Position numbers and translations under genes: made by a program. Of a DNA stretch of 64,000 bases, positions 47,754 through 60,500 are shown in pieces. How positions within the stretch are numbered: the first letter of the stretch is position 1; each line of letters begins with the position of its first letter. Source of the stretch: Scleroderma bovista (lineage: Eukaryota; Basidiomycota; Agaricomycetes; Boletales; Sclerodermataceae); NCBI GenBank assembly GCA_037178675.1, contig JAYMGJ010000599.1:17451-81450 (forward strand), read 5' to 3'. A model generated the notes under the pieces. That model was not told the origin of the DNA and did not search any database. It saw only the letters and a list, made by a program, of their open reading frames with translations.

Positions 47754-48875
47754 ATGTCGCTTTCATCGACATCGACAATCAAAGGACAGCTTCAAGTTGC
47801 GCTTGGTGCAAAAGCAAAAGAGTATTTTGACGCACTCAGCCAGTTCGTGTCCGCTAAGATATCCAGGACCGAGTTTGAGGACGTGGTCCGCCATGCACTC
47901 GACGTGCCTCATCTCGGTACGTGCAGCGTGCAACCACTACTTCCCATGGGCCATGCTAACCATCCATGTAGTCCAGCTGCACAATTCGCTCATCATATCC
48001 TTGTTCGACTTTACTGTACACCGACGCCCACCCACACCCCCGCCGGATGTACCCAAACACCCACCTCGCAAGCGCAAGAGAACACTGCCGTACCAGGGCC
48101 CAGACGACACCGACGGAACACTGCGTTCGAGGAGATTGAAGCGGTGGACTGTCTCACTCGGCCAGCGAGAACGCGAGCGCATCCGAAACCTGCAGTCCGG
48201 CGGAGTCGAGCACCCTCGTCCGCGCAAGTACACCGATGAAATCTCAGCTGATAGAGGAGTCGTTCTCCTCACAGAACGTGGCGGCACGTCTATTCTATAT
48301 ACTGATGTTTTCAGCGTGATGCTCAAGCTCGGTTCTATGTAGATCCACCAGGCAGCCGATTGCCACTCCATCTTGCATCTGTATCACGATCCCTGGCACA
48401 ACAGCACATATCAGATCGCATAAACCTTATATCCGCTCAACATGACTTGAGCGCCCCCTCTCGTGCTGTGTCCTCCTTGATGATACTCGCCGTCGAAGTA
48501 AGTACAAAACTCGTCCACCGCCACCTATACATGTCCTTCTCACACGACCAAAAGGCCCGACTCAAACAGCTCATCAAACAAGCCCTCTCTCTGACATCAA
48601 CCTCTTATGCGATAGCGTCCATCAACCCCTCCGCACCGCGCTCGACCAATCGCGTGCTCACTGCGTCGTCTTTTGATGCCCTGTTCACCATCTCACCTGC
48701 CGTTCTACCGAATAGATCGGCAGCAGCCATGAAACTGTCAATCGGCGAGAATGACATGGATGACGAGGACATCGTCCTTCTCAAGGATAGGGAGGTGCGA
48801 GATCAGCGGTGGCAGATCCTCGCTCTTTTGGGGGAACGAAGTACTGTCAAAGAAGCTCTTAGGCAGCTGCGATGA
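47754..48875 (+). CDS. HFI1: SAGA complex subunit Hfi1/Ada1 (SAGA-Tad1 domain)
   Basis: Ada1 forms a histone-fold pair in the core of the SAGA coactivator. The start at 47754 gives 'MSLSSTSTIKGQLQVALG', then 'YFDALSQFVSAKISRTEFED' and, across a 55-bp intron (47917-47971), 'VQLHNSLIISLFDF'. A basic proline-rich linker follows ('PPDVPKHPPRKRKRTL'). A second intron ends at 48313; its donor is probably near 48258, leading to 'RDAQARFYVDPPGSRLPLHL'. The segment up to 'MILAVE' is followed by another short intron or read-through, then 'LVHRHLYMSFSHDQKAR' and the end 'ALLGERSTVKEALRQLR'. I am confident of the family; splice sites in the middle are less certain. Confidence 0.75.
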
Positions 48876-49176
48876 CGTATAGGTGTCTCCCTGCATATCA
48901 CATTTCAAGTCCACGGTTTGTCTGATACCCGCTAGCATGGTCTGTATTGGTCCGTCATGATGCCAGCGCCATTCGACTGTGTCCATCTTTAGACCTTAGT
49001 GTTCCTCCCGATGTTCGTCAGCCCCGGTGTTCCCATAGAGTCCTGCAGTTATGTATATTATGCACGAGTGACTACGGTTACAATTTATTATACGATGTTT
49101 GACTATGCTACACCTCTGTTACACAAAGCAAAGCGTCAGATCGCTGGCCGGAAACTGACCAGACGCAAAAAGCAAA

Positions 49177-52062
49177 TCATTGCGACATTTCCACATCCTC
49201 GCGTAGCCTTTTGCTATTCCTCTGCAGATCCACAGTCTCCAGCTTAAGTTCCCAGTCCTCTATGGTCCGTTGTCGCTTCAAGCTCCTCTCGTCGATCTGC
49301 GTTTCTCCGTTGCTCGACTGCTTCCCCCATAAACACTTGCCCCACTCTTCCACATCCTTGTACATGTCAGCGTCGTCAGCCTCGCGCCCAACAGCTTCAT
49401 ATGCAATAGCCTGCAACTGGCGAAGAGTCAAGCACTCCGTGAATGCCCGCTCGGATGGCCGGAATGTCTTGGTTATGCGGGGGAATCGTAGTTCGTAGTA
49501 CTACAAGGGATGGGCGGGTGGTAATTAATGCGGAAGCGCAGAAAATCTACGTTACCTTGCATTGTGGGCTCTTGGTGAAGCCTGCTCCACACAGCTCGAC
49601 CAGTATCGGACGACGAACAAACACCGAAGGATTCGGCAGCGTCCTTAAAACCGAATACGTGTAAGGGAGGTCATCGGGCTCGTGTATGCTCTAGTACAAT
49701 ATGAGCCGACTCATCGGCCCGAATTTTTCGAAAGATACCTGGGAGTCAACTATGTCTGCCCTCATCCAAAAGTTGAACTCTTCCAGCTGTTCGCGTGTCA
49801 AGCCATACGATGCTGTAAAATAAATGACAAAATGGGGTTTGATACCGGGCTGCGGGGAAATGTAGCAGCAGCAATTTCAGCACACTAACGCAACTCACAT
49901 TGGCCGCCATCTGAGACGAGTTTCCAAGTGCTCCAACGTAAAATGTCGTCAGCGTCGAAGGAGGCACTGAAAAAAATACGTCATCAAACACCATGTCAAC
50001 GAAGTAACAAGATCACCGACCTCTTAATTCTCTGGCTCTGTCCTTGTCCCAGCCAGCTGCGACAACGACAAGGTCAATCGTATCACCATATCCAGGGACG
50101 TAGTCCTTCTTCAACTGTAGCATATATGTGAATGACAATGCAGCCACGAGTCATCATCATCACATGCCTTGACCCAAGGCAACTTCCAATCCCCATAAAT
50201 GCTTTCTCCCGCCTTAAGCACGAGGCCCTCTTCGCAGTCCACGATCCTCTGCGCCCATACTTCTCTCAGCCTCTGCGACGCCCGCTCGAGGCTAACTTCC
50301 GGACCACTCGAGATGAGCGCACGCTCGGCGATCATCGACCGCCCAGGTATCTCGCAGACAACGCTCTCAAGGAGGGAGCGGCGCGAAGCGTACGGGACAT
50401 TCAGATATGATGCATATCCGAGGAGGAGCACGTCGAAGAAGACCAGTGCGAGATGAAGGTCTTCTGTGACAGAAGAGCAGTTTGAGTGCAAGGAAGGACA
50501 GCTATCTCTATCGGAGAGATGAACGATAGCGTAATACTGACGAGGAAAATGAACATACAGTGAATGGGATTCATGTGTTTGTTCGCCTTGACCAGAGATC
50601 ATGCCTGCTCGTGGACCTTCCGCGGTGCGAGATATAAGCCCACGTATTCGCCAGAACTCTGCACACGGTATGTATTATTCGAATGATATGGCACAGCAAG
50701 GGATGGCAAACCATCAATCGCCTCTCTCTGTTCGGAGTACGCGACCATCTCGGCATCAAGTATAATTTGCTGCGGGGGCATAGCCGCCAACGCATCCTTG
50801 ACAATACTACGCTCCCATTATGAGGTCAACTCGGTAGGACACCGACAAATTCACTCACGAGTGCACGGCAATCCGATCCATCGTCGAGTCGCGCTTGCTC
50901 TTACTGAATATCATGATATTCATTTCGCCCTTCTGATCGAACTTAACATGTATCTGCGCACGCTCTCCATCGTACTTGGTCTCTGCCCATATCTTGTCGC
51001 ATGACTTCATCAGCTCCAGCGCATGACGAGGCGAGCGACCTTTCGCCGATTTGGGCACCTTTCCGTCGTGACATTTTGAAAACACAACAGGTGAAGGAAC
51101 ATCTCACCAACCTCTATGGGGACACCATATCGTGGCTGAGCTTGTGTGAGCACACCGCCTGCTTCGAAACCCATAGCCGCCTCGTCTAACTTCGCACGTG
51201 CATTATACATGCGAAGCAGCATGCGACCCGGATCCCACAATATCATGAATTCCTCTTTGGACAGCACCTGCTTGCTTGTTGTGTTGTAATCGAGTAGGAC
51301 GTTGCTCGTCGAGGTCGCTGGCGGCGCATAGAGCAGAGGGCGCAAGTCCTTGAGGATTATCTGAGTGAGATACGCAGCATCTGTTGCAGGTAAGGATGCA
51401 TATAATGAGCGCAATATCAATGCCTTGGAACGCGGGGTGGGGTAGGCATCCCGGAAAGACTTGTCTGAAAACTTCGAAGTAGCCGCTAGTTCATCTAAAA
51501 GTGCATCAATCTCTTGGAGGCTCTTCGGACCCTCGCAATCCTAGGAGACACTAGTCAGTCTCCGTCACGTTGTGATGGTCAACACCGGGAAAAATACCTC
51601 AGTTCCAGGAACTGTGAATTTAAGTAATTCCTCCCCGAGGCAACCAGAGAAACGTTCCTTCGACCAGCTTTTCAATTGTTTGGTATCTCTTGTGAAAACC
51701 GTTGAAGAGTCGAGACATTCTCCCAGGTAAGATGCCAGACGGGCTTCTTGGAGGTCATACTTCCTTGGGGTATCTTCTTCGGGAAATAGAAGGCGAAGGA
51801 CATGTGCAGTTGTTCTGCGAGGAAGTGGTGAAAATCGATTCCGGAGAGCTGCTATCCACCGAGTGGCTACTGCATGTGCAGAGTGATTCCGAGATGAAGC
51901 AGACCTATTCACCCGAGCCAAAGTCGACGTCGCTTGAATGTTGGCTATCTGGCGCAATAGTGAGACGAAACTGACCCATGGTTGGAGACAGAGATCGGAC
52001 CAGTGACAAGCGACTGATACTCACAAAGAGAACGGCACACCCTCGACATTGTCGGGCGCCAT
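49177..52062 (-). CDS. ATP-dependent DNA ligase
   Basis: The first exon starts at 52062 ('MAPDNVEGVPFSF') and splices to 'VSLLRQIANIQATST'. The N-terminal domain has 'ATRWIAALRNRFSPLP' and 'LLFPEEDTPRKYDLQEARL', followed by 'YLTQIILKDLRPLLY' and 'WDPGRMLLRMYNARAKLDEA'. The nucleotidyltransferase motif I is 'WAETKYDGERAQIHVKF', with the Lys that takes AMP, then 'IMIFSKSKRDST'. Later motifs include 'LALVFFDVLLLGYASYLNVP', 'RIVDCEEGLVLKAGESIYGD' and 'PWVK'. The C-terminal part includes 'LTLRQLQAIAYEAVGREADD' and a charged tail to 49177. No BRCT repeat was recognised, which distinguishes it from classical ligase IV. The family is common in agaricomycetes; its role in repair is inferred. Many small introns interrupt it. 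It converges with HFI1. Confidence 0.8.
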
Positions 52063-53344
52063 TTACATCGCCAATTTGTCGTTGCAACTCAAAAGTTTGT
52101 TGTCTGGCTTCGAATTGTACCCGAACTGGAGAAAACTACCCCTATTCTCCTCCGTTCTGCACCTGCTGAATGTGATGTCTGATAAGGACACACCCCTCGT
52201 CATCACTCCTGACTCTGGCATCACTTGCGCTTTCGACTTCCAAAGATGACGCTTGTAGAATCCATTCTTCAACACCTCACGTGCGGTTCAACTTAGGGTT
52301 AATCTGGTAAGTATTGCGTCCTCCGTCCGATTCGACCTGATTCGACGCGTTCTAACGTTCTTTGCTTTGTTTTCGGCCGTTTTCACGTCATATGCAACGC
52401 GCTGCGCCTCTATATGCACGCTTGAGACGTTCGCGCGATTTCCAAAGCGGCTTGGCTCGTCTGAGTGCTGCCTTGCAGCCTCGATACGTGAGTTTGGCCG
52501 TTTCTTCCTCCTTTGAGTTGTTCGGACGATTTTCGGTACGTCCATAGCTGTATTCGTGTTGTCTGAACTTCTTCGTGCTCACTCGACACATCTGGGGTTT
52601 CCAACGCTATTCAACTGGTCTACCGCCTGCTACCACCATGACCAGTCTCACCAACGCTGATGACGGCGAGTTCTGAGATCACCGCCGAGGACCCGCGATC
52701 GCTACCAATGCCAACATTGGCTACCACCAGCGCTAAGAGCACCAATTCCAGGACCACGGTGCCGCCGCCGCCAATGACAACAACAACGACCCTTCTGCCA
52801 CTGAATGGTATCTAGCAAACGATGACGAAATGAGCAGGGTTGCTACCTCGATAGCGATAACACATACGACCTGACACATGCTGCCACCTCCGCCAATTCA
52901 GATGTTTGGGAAGCTAGGATGACACAACAACAAACGATCTTGGACCGCCCACGAGTTATTACCATGACGACAAGTATCGGTGGTGTATTCGTAGCTTGTC
53001 TAGCAGGCGTCGCCACAACTCCACTCACTGTAGTGCATAGGTCTCGATAAAGTGATGCCTTCCAAGAGACGGTGCTCGTATTTATGGGACTGCCAATAAC
53101 AATTTCAGGCTTCGCTAGAAATTGGACTCAGATGCACTGTCGCTGGGTCAATACTATTGAATCAATGGCTACCACTTAATCCTGGAATATGGATCGACTT
53201 ACGGCCTTCGCAAGACCTGCTAGATCCTGTGTATCTTTAGCACCTGCCCCGGCACCTGTTTTCGAACTTTCTGCAAGGTGCTGGTCGGTAATTACCATGA
53301 TGATTGTACAAGGTAAATGATCTGATGACGTTGCAAGGACCGCG
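52063..53344. other. Gene-poor low-complexity region
   Basis: No gene is supported. 52640-52800 is rich in ACC/AAC/GCC triplets (for example 'gtgccgccgccgccaatgac'), resembling the complementary-strand composition of the low-complexity stretch at 7.5-8.7 kb. Open frames here are short and lack motifs. Confidence 0.4.
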
Positions 53345-53930
53345 ACAATGGAATACACGCTCAGTCTGCGCATCGCATGCCATGAACTCGGACATTGTCC
53401 ACCAGAACTCCATTCTGTCGCCCTCCTCGTATAGTATCTATGACACCACGTATGCGAGCGCTGGAACGAGTCAAGAGCGCATAGACGAAGTCTGAGTTCC
53501 TCTTACCTTCAGTAGCCGTCCTCCTCCATTTCTCCCCCAGCACATGCTCTGTCTCTTTTCGAAGTGCAGATAACACATTGCCCTGTTGAATCGTCCCTGC
53601 CCAGACACTCGATCCCGAACTCACGGTCTGTCCACATGGATGCAGTGCGTATAGGGCACGCCGCTCGTCAACGCAACCCGATTATCTATGAACCACTGGC
53701 GACTCTCCGTACAGGTCGCATACACAGATACTGCACAGCCAGGCATACAGGACTCTGAGGGCGAGCCTCGACGCCTGAACTAGACGATCAGGTGCTCATC
53801 GTGCATCGGTTCTTCTGGTACAACAAACCCCGCAATAAGTGGCTCGCTCGTACATTCCCAGTGCATAGTGTTCTGTCAGGTTATCTCTGTGCCTCAGTCC
53901 ATGGAGTTGTGAGGTGCATTATGGATGTGG
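53345..53930 (-). repeat. 3' flank unit of HET 4, shared with HET 3b
   Basis: Read on the minus strand this matches 44840-45425 in order and orientation relative to the HET gene, including 'gactgaggcacagagat', 'ggggtttgttgtacca', 'cagaccgtgagttcgggat', 'gacttcgtctatgcgctctt' and 'catggcatgcg' followed by 'cagactgagcgtgta'. An 87-codon frame (53624-53361) contains 'NSDFVYALLTRSSARIRGVI'. It is either a duplicated non-coding flank or the rest of a small neighbour gene. Confidence 0.6.
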
Positions 53931-54102
53931 GCAACAAAAAGAGTGGTTGAGTGGTGTGGGTAGCATGTGTATCCTCAGTAGATATGATATGTATAAGAAC
54001 ACATACAAATCCACTACCCATAGAATAGCCAATGAAAAAATGGTGCTCCACAACTCCATTTCATCGACACCATAAACTCTCACTTGGTCACCTTGCGGCA
54101 TT

Positions 54103-56485
54103 TCACCTCTCCACCACAGGGCCAGCATCTTCATTTCGGTGCCAAACAAGTGGCTTTGCAATGTTGCACCAATATGTTGTGCTTGAGCCAGGCCAGCGAG
54201 GGTTATGGGGATATTGTATGACTGTTGTGATGAGATATCTGTTGGTGAATCCAGCAGCGAAGGAAACCAGCAATGATTTAAAGTCGTCGTCACTCGGAAG
54301 CGACAGGCCAAGTGGATTGTATAATTTGATAGAACGACCAAGGGAGTGGTACGCCCTCACAACACTGCTCTCTCTCTCGTGCCTACCCTTTTCGGATAAT
54401 TTGTGCTGTCTTGGGGTGATGTTCGCCTTTAAAGAGAGTGACTTGAGGTCAGTAAGGAGGTTTCCTTCGCAGCAGAAGGACTCGGAGTCTGTAAAGTGAC
54501 CATAGTCCCCCAGCTGTTCTTGTAAGACTTAAACAGTGTATCAAATGTATGTGTACTCACCCTTATGTCTATGGGTGCATATGAGAACTTCATGGTGACC
54601 CCATCCACGAGTAGCTCACAGCTATCTTGCTCACTCAGACAATGGCGTATCATGAGACCCCGCCAGTCACGATTGGGATCGTCTGTTCCCTGTATCAACA
54701 GTGTCCAGTGAGATAGTGATGTGCATGCACAAAAAAGAATCTACTTACATCAACATCAAAGCCTGTCCATTCACCTGATACATCACTGAAACCGGGATCC
54801 CGAAATACCTCAAGCTTAACTCCACATCTCCTTGAGCGCTTCCACATGACACAAGAAGTCTGTAGGATCAAGGTTGATCGAGGGAGACGGGTTTCCATAA
54901 TGCAGACCCGACTTGCAGCTCCAAAACGTGCCTTCTTCATGGACTGTGCATGCTCTGGAGCTCTATTCAGCATTGAGTCATAGGGATTCCAGCCAGTCGT
55001 GCCAGGTTCCTCGTAAACGCCGTGTATCCAGTTCTGGCCAAAGCATTGACCCAAGCCCACTGCGAAACGATACTTTTGACTGCAAGTATAGTCTATGACA
55101 CAAAGAGGATCTGCGGTACCCAAAGTGACTGTGTTCCCTGTGATTGATCTCATTTGGCACTTATCCGAGTAGGTGAAACCCTGCTTAAGGATTGCACTGT
55201 CATCGATTTCGAATGTAGAGTTGCAATGCGGTGGGTCTTGATATCTGAGATAGACGTGGCGTAATTGTAGACGCCCCCCTTCATGACGTAGAGACCTTGG
55301 ACATCGATAGTAATTGGATTCCCACAAAGCCACATCGATGACCACTGGTTCACGCGATGGACGAGAGCGGCATGGCAGGTAGGCTTGGAAGACTGAGTCA
55401 GAACCATCGTAGGGACGGAGGAACAGCCAGATTTGGATGCCGCGATTCGTGATGGGGAATGTACCAAATTGATCGTCCTCAATCGAAGGGAGCTCTTCTT
55501 CCAGGATGTAATTTCTGAGAGATTCGATGAATTCGTCTCGATTCATCAGTTCCAGCTTATTGCAATCTCCGAAGAAGCTCGGGTCATCTGCAAGGACACT
55601 CCCAGTCCGCCATATTCCCCTGCAACCCCACGCAAAGATGCTTTGGTCGTTCGACGTACGGATGATCTCCAGCTGAAGACGGTGAAAAGCTTTCCTCCCC
55701 TCCCCATACAACATCGGCATGTTCACGTCCAGCAGACCCATCAGAGAATAAGCCCTGTCCTCCACTCGAGTCGTCGTCCGATCGGCAGCCCATGAAATGA
55801 TCTGGGCAACGCACGGACGGTTTGAGGAAAGTCCTTCCTTCAGTATGTGTTGTGGAACTCGAGTGATAGTTTTTAAGGTAGGTGCAAGCATCCTCTTGTC
55901 ACCGATGGGATGCCAATCCTTGTTGAAAAACTGGAGATCCCTCGGCGCTATCATCTCCTGCAGTGTCCACCCACGTGAGAACCACTCTGGCCAGCCGTCC
56001 GACTTGGGATACATTCCATCGTCCCTCGCAGTGGGAAAGGATGAATCCTGGACATCGTGGAGGTACGCATAGCATATTCTTGAGTTTTCGTACCACCGGT
56101 ACATGGAATTGATGGCCTCTGATAGCTCTGCGCTGCTTCGTTTGTCGATACAGCAAGTGTCTGCCCACAACCACTCGTACCCGTCCTTCTTCGCCTGCTC
56201 GCAGCTGTGGAGGATCTTTCGATAGCCATCACGCTGGCGAATTTCTCTTCTTTTCTTCTTGGCCATATTCGCGAGCTCGACTATTTCGTCATAGTCTACT
56301 TCTTGCTCGATCCACCGATGGGATAAGATGGCGTACTTTGTCACTTCGTCATCACTGAACTCGAGGACTTTGGCTTGACAATCAACTCGTTTTCCCCGTC
56401 TAATCAATTCCTCCCTTTTAAGAAAGGCCTCTACATTGATCAGGCGCATGCTGCACCGGTGCATGTCAATCTCAACCGTGATCAT
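54103..56485 (-). CDS. HET-domain protein, family copy 4
   Basis: Exons 56485-54749, 54689-54561 and 54513-54103 (introns 59 and 47 bp, the same sizes as in copy 1) encode about 758 residues. It starts 'MITVEIDMHRCSMRLINVEA', has 'YAILSHRWIEQEVDYDEIVE', 'WADTCCIDKRSSAELSE' (Asp of WVDT kept, Val to Ala) and 'FSRGWTLQEMIAPRDLQFF', then 'EDRAYSLMGLLDVNMPMLY'. The C-terminal half contains 'GIQIWLFLRPYDGSDSVFQ', 'WESNYYRCPRS' and 'TGFDVD' at the exon junction; exon 3 ends 'GLSLPSDDDFKSLLV'. The open frame and the conserved splice sites and promoter indicate an intact gene. Its family promoter block lies upstream at 56486-56690. Confidence 0.9.
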
Positions 56486-56690
56486 CAATTGTAGATGGTA
56501 TCCATACCCCCTCTAAATGAATTGATGACAATACGTGTTGTTGTGGTGATACAACCAGGTTGGTTCCCTTTGGTTGGTTAGCGTCTTTATATGCTAGTGC
56601 GGTCAACTGATGGCGATGGTAAGGGAACAAGGATAGCCCATGTAATTTCTAGCCGAAGAACTTCGGCATAACAATGTATTACATATGGAA
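56486..56690 (-). promoter_or_regulatory. Conserved upstream block of HET 4
   Basis: On the minus strand it carries the family elements in order: the palindrome 'gccgaagttcttcggc' (56667-56652, seven-base arms), 'ggctatccttgttccctta', TATA-like 'catataaagacgc' near 56592, 'tgtatcaccacaacaacacg' and 'ggggtatggataccatcta'. The palindrome is perfect here and nearly so before the other copies. Confidence 0.55.
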
Positions 56691-56714
56691 AGCAGACAAT
56701 CGCGCCATTACATA

Positions 56715-56950
56715 AAAATGTTATTAGGTACAAGTACTCCTTTCCTACGGACGTGCGGAGCTACAATAGTAGGGAGGAAAATACTACATTCGCGGTATCT
56801 TGTTTGTCATTTATTAGAAAAGATAACTAAGGAGTCGTGTCGGCTTTGAACACACGAAAGAGCTGTATATAATTGGCCATGTGCGAACGGATCAATGCGA
56901 AGGTCGGGAGCGGTCTTGGCCAATATGAGGTCGTTTGAGATTGAATCCCA
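56715..56950. repeat. Block shared with 40915-41140
   Basis: The two segments share 'gagctacaatagtagggagg', 'ggagtcgtgtcggctt' and 'gatcaatgcgaaggtcgg' (with small changes) on the + strand. Here the block lies upstream of a minus-strand HET gene; at 41 kb it lies between two plus-strand HET genes. No product is recognised. From here to about 57300 I see nothing further. Confidence 0.55.
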
Positions 56951-57557
56951 TCAATTTTGTTTTGTGGTCTGGATGGGCAGGGGAACGGCTGGTGAGTGGG
57001 GTGATTCCACTGGCAGCCGTGGGGAGGAAGCCCAATGATTCGACTTTGCCGGTTAGCCTAATTGTTGATCGTGATGTCGAGACCGCGGCTAGCAGCAACA
57101 ATGGACGCACGAGATCGCCGCCACGAAGGAGGATCGTCACATCGGACAGGGGACAGGGTGTCAACGTTCTGCGATGAGTAATAATAACGAGAGAGAGAGA
57201 GAATTCTAAATTTGTATACCGCTGCAAGCAAACAAACAGTGCTAAGATGCGGTGCCACAGGCCGTAGGAGAGTACCGTATTTGGGGAACTAAGATATTAT
57301 GTATAACGTATATTTGTAGGACAGCTATGTATGTAGTCTTGTTGGGTATCCTCGGAGGGCACTCCGGTTGCGTGTGATGGATGATTTGGTCTAATGGGTA
57401 TGAACATATCCTAGAGGGGAGAAAAGGTGGTCAGTATGGTGACGGCGTTGTGTTGAAGATACTTCGGGGGAGGCGGGGTTGCTGCTTTGGGCGCGCTGGC
57501 AGCTCGATGGAGCTACGCGGTGTTGATCGTGTCCTAGAAGAGGAGGTCAGTGAGGTC

Positions 57558-60500
57558 TCATTGTGGTACTGGAGGTACTTCGGGTGGCGCGGGAGGGGTT
57601 TGTTTTTTGAATGTGTTGGTTGTTCGTAAGAAGCTTATGAGTGCATCGATGCCGTCCTTGGTGCCAAGAATGTCTGACGTGACTAGATCCTCCGATGCTT
57701 TCTTGAGGGTTTGGCGTTGATCTTCGTAGGTGGGGCATGCGGCGAGGATGTGGTCGCGTGATTGTATGGGTTCGCCGCAAGGGCAGGACTGGTCTTCTGT
57801 GGGGACGTGTTTGTTGTAGTATTCGCCCATAAAGGCGTGGCCTGTGCGGGATTGGATGAGGCGGCCGTACAGGTTGCGGGGCGTGTGGGTGAAGTGTTCC
57901 CGGGGCTTCAGGGCTGGCGCGAATCTATTGGCTTGCAGGAATGCGCTTGGGCGCTGGAGTTGTTTGTGCCACTCCGTTGTCCAAGACGTGATAAGGTGTT
58001 GGCAGGACTGCGCTTTCTCGTGGGAGAGGGATATGGGTGGGGTTTCCACTGCGATTTCTGTCGCTGCTTTCGCTAGCGTGTCCGCACGTTCGTTACCAAC
58101 GATCTTTTTATGTCCAGGCGTCCATGCGATTTCGACATAATGTTGGTTTGAGGATTCGAGGAAGGAGATTATGAGGGAGCGGGTGTGGAGGTTGACATGC
58201 TGTGACGATCCCGGTACGATGTCAAATGCAGTCTGTACGGCAGCCTGGTTGTCAGCAAAGATGTGGATGTGTGTGACGTTGTGTTCTGTTGCGTAGTCGA
58301 TGGCGGCCTTTAGTGCAGCGTTGACGGCAGTGGCTTCCGCATCGTAGATTTCCACGCACGGTCCCAGGGGTTTGGAGCCCTGGAAGATGTCGTGTAGGCC
58401 GTGGTATCCTATCCAACCAGCTCCTGCGCTTTGTTGGCCGGTGTCGTCTTTGTGCAGAGAGCCGTCTGAGTAGGCCAGGATATGCAGTGGGTCCGACTGG
58501 AAGCTGCGGACGTACTTGATGTGCACTTCAGCGGCTTTCTCTTTGTCGTCTTCGTAGTTTGTACTTCTGATTGATAGGCGGGGTGAGAACGTGGCTATGG
58601 TGTGAGACCATGGGGAGATGGCGAAGATGTCTATGTGGGGGATGGCGGGTGAGGAGCGTAGAGCGAGTCTGGTCAGGCAGGTCGTTTTGGGGGGTTTCCT
58701 GCTCCTCGGGCAGAACTTGTCTGGTGGGAGTGCGGGTGCGGGGTATGTAAGATCATACCCATGCCACTCTCGAGGAAGTCTGAGGTATATGGGGTTGGTA
58801 CGTGCTAGCTTGTGTATTCTTGAAGCGGCGTTGCTGCTGAGGCGGTTGAGAACGAGGGGGATTGGGGGGGTGGCGCTGTCTATTTCTAGTGCGTGTATTG
58901 GGGTGGTGCGGAACGCCGCACAGATGTGGCGGAGGCAGGCATTTTGTACCATAGTAAGTTTGTTAGCGTGTTTTTTCTTACCGTCCCACCAGACTGGGCT
59001 GGCGTATGTCATTACGCTCCGTACACATGCACCGTATATGGTGCGGAGGAGTCGTTGGTGTAGGCCTCGGATTGTGTTTCCGAGCATCTTCAGTCCCTTC
59101 GCGATGTTTTCAGCTTTGTTGGTGGCCGTTTTTACGTGCTCGTTGAAGAGCAGTTTTGAGTCAAACGTGATGCCAAGCCACTTCATAGTGCCGCGGTGGG
59201 ACACAACAACGTCTCCGTCTGGGCCGGGGAGAGTGATGTCGGGGAAGGTGATGTTGTGTTTTCTCGTAAAGTGTGTGAGTTCACACTTGACGAAGTCGAT
59301 TGAGAAACCAAGGCCGTGCAGTATGCGTGTTACGGTCATGAAGTCAGCATGTAGGGCGATTATGTTTTGTTGTAGACTGGTTGAAGAGTTGTACATATTG
59401 ACGTCATCAATGTAGCCGACGAGTGTAGTGGGGGTGAGTCTGGCGGAGGGCGGCGCCTGGTGGACGTATCTTGTGGCCAGCCTAGCCTGAAACTCCTCAT
59501 ACACCAGGGATGCGTACAGGATTGACAGCGCGGGGGAGATGGGTGATCCTTGTGGGATGCCGTTTTCAACAGGCCTGGAGTCCGATACGCGACCATCTAA
59601 ACAGATGGCGGCCTCTCTGTTCGACAGGAACGAGCTCACCCACTTGACCATGGGTAGCGGTAACCGTTTTCTGCGCATGATAGACGTCAGTTTGTCATGA
59701 TTAACATAGTCAAAGAAACCTTTAATGTCGAGGGTCAGGCTAGTAGTGACTAGCCCATGGTTGCGGGCTGCTTCTATGTCATGGGTGAACATAAGTGCCG
59801 CATCAACTGTCGAGCTACCTGGGTGGCCTCCGAATTGTGTAGCGGGGACTAGGTTGTGTTTGTGGATCATGTGGGAGAGGCGGCGGGCGATGACCGACTC
59901 TAGGACTTTGCCTAGGCACTCTTCCAATTGAATGAGGCAGTAGGCACGAGGGTTGGAGTAGTCTGGTTTCTTCAGCTTGCGTAGTGCTACTGCTACCATC
60001 TTTCTCCATACCTGGGGGTGGTACCCAGCATTGGCGCACTTGCTGATCAGAAGGAATATTGGGACGGGGTCAGCGGACCACGCCCACCAGAGAGCCATGT
60101 AGTTTATTTGACTGGGGCCTGGTGCCTTGTGTTGGTTCGGGGCGAATATTGCTCTACGGACTTCTGCATATGAAACAGGTTCCCAGGCGATGTCGTCAGG
60201 GTGGGTATGTACGAGTTCTGTGGGGTCGGCGTGGATGGGTGGGGGGGGGGTTGGAACAGTGTGTTACGAAGTGCATTGCACTTGTCTTCGTGTGATACTG
60301 CGGCCGGTAGGCCCTGGCCTTGGTTGATGGGGGGGGAAGGGTATTGACAGATACCTTTGGGCCATTTGGTGAACGCCCATATGTCATCTGGTGCTGCCTT
60401 TTCCAGTTCATCATTGACCCACTTTCTCTTAGCTGCCTTCGTGAGACGTTTCAGTCTGTTCCTGGTCCTTTTGATTAGCATCAGGGTGTCGGTAGCTTCT

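Noticed and set aside
58618..59415. 265-codon plus-strand frame
   Set aside because: Antisense shadow of the LINE reverse transcriptase.
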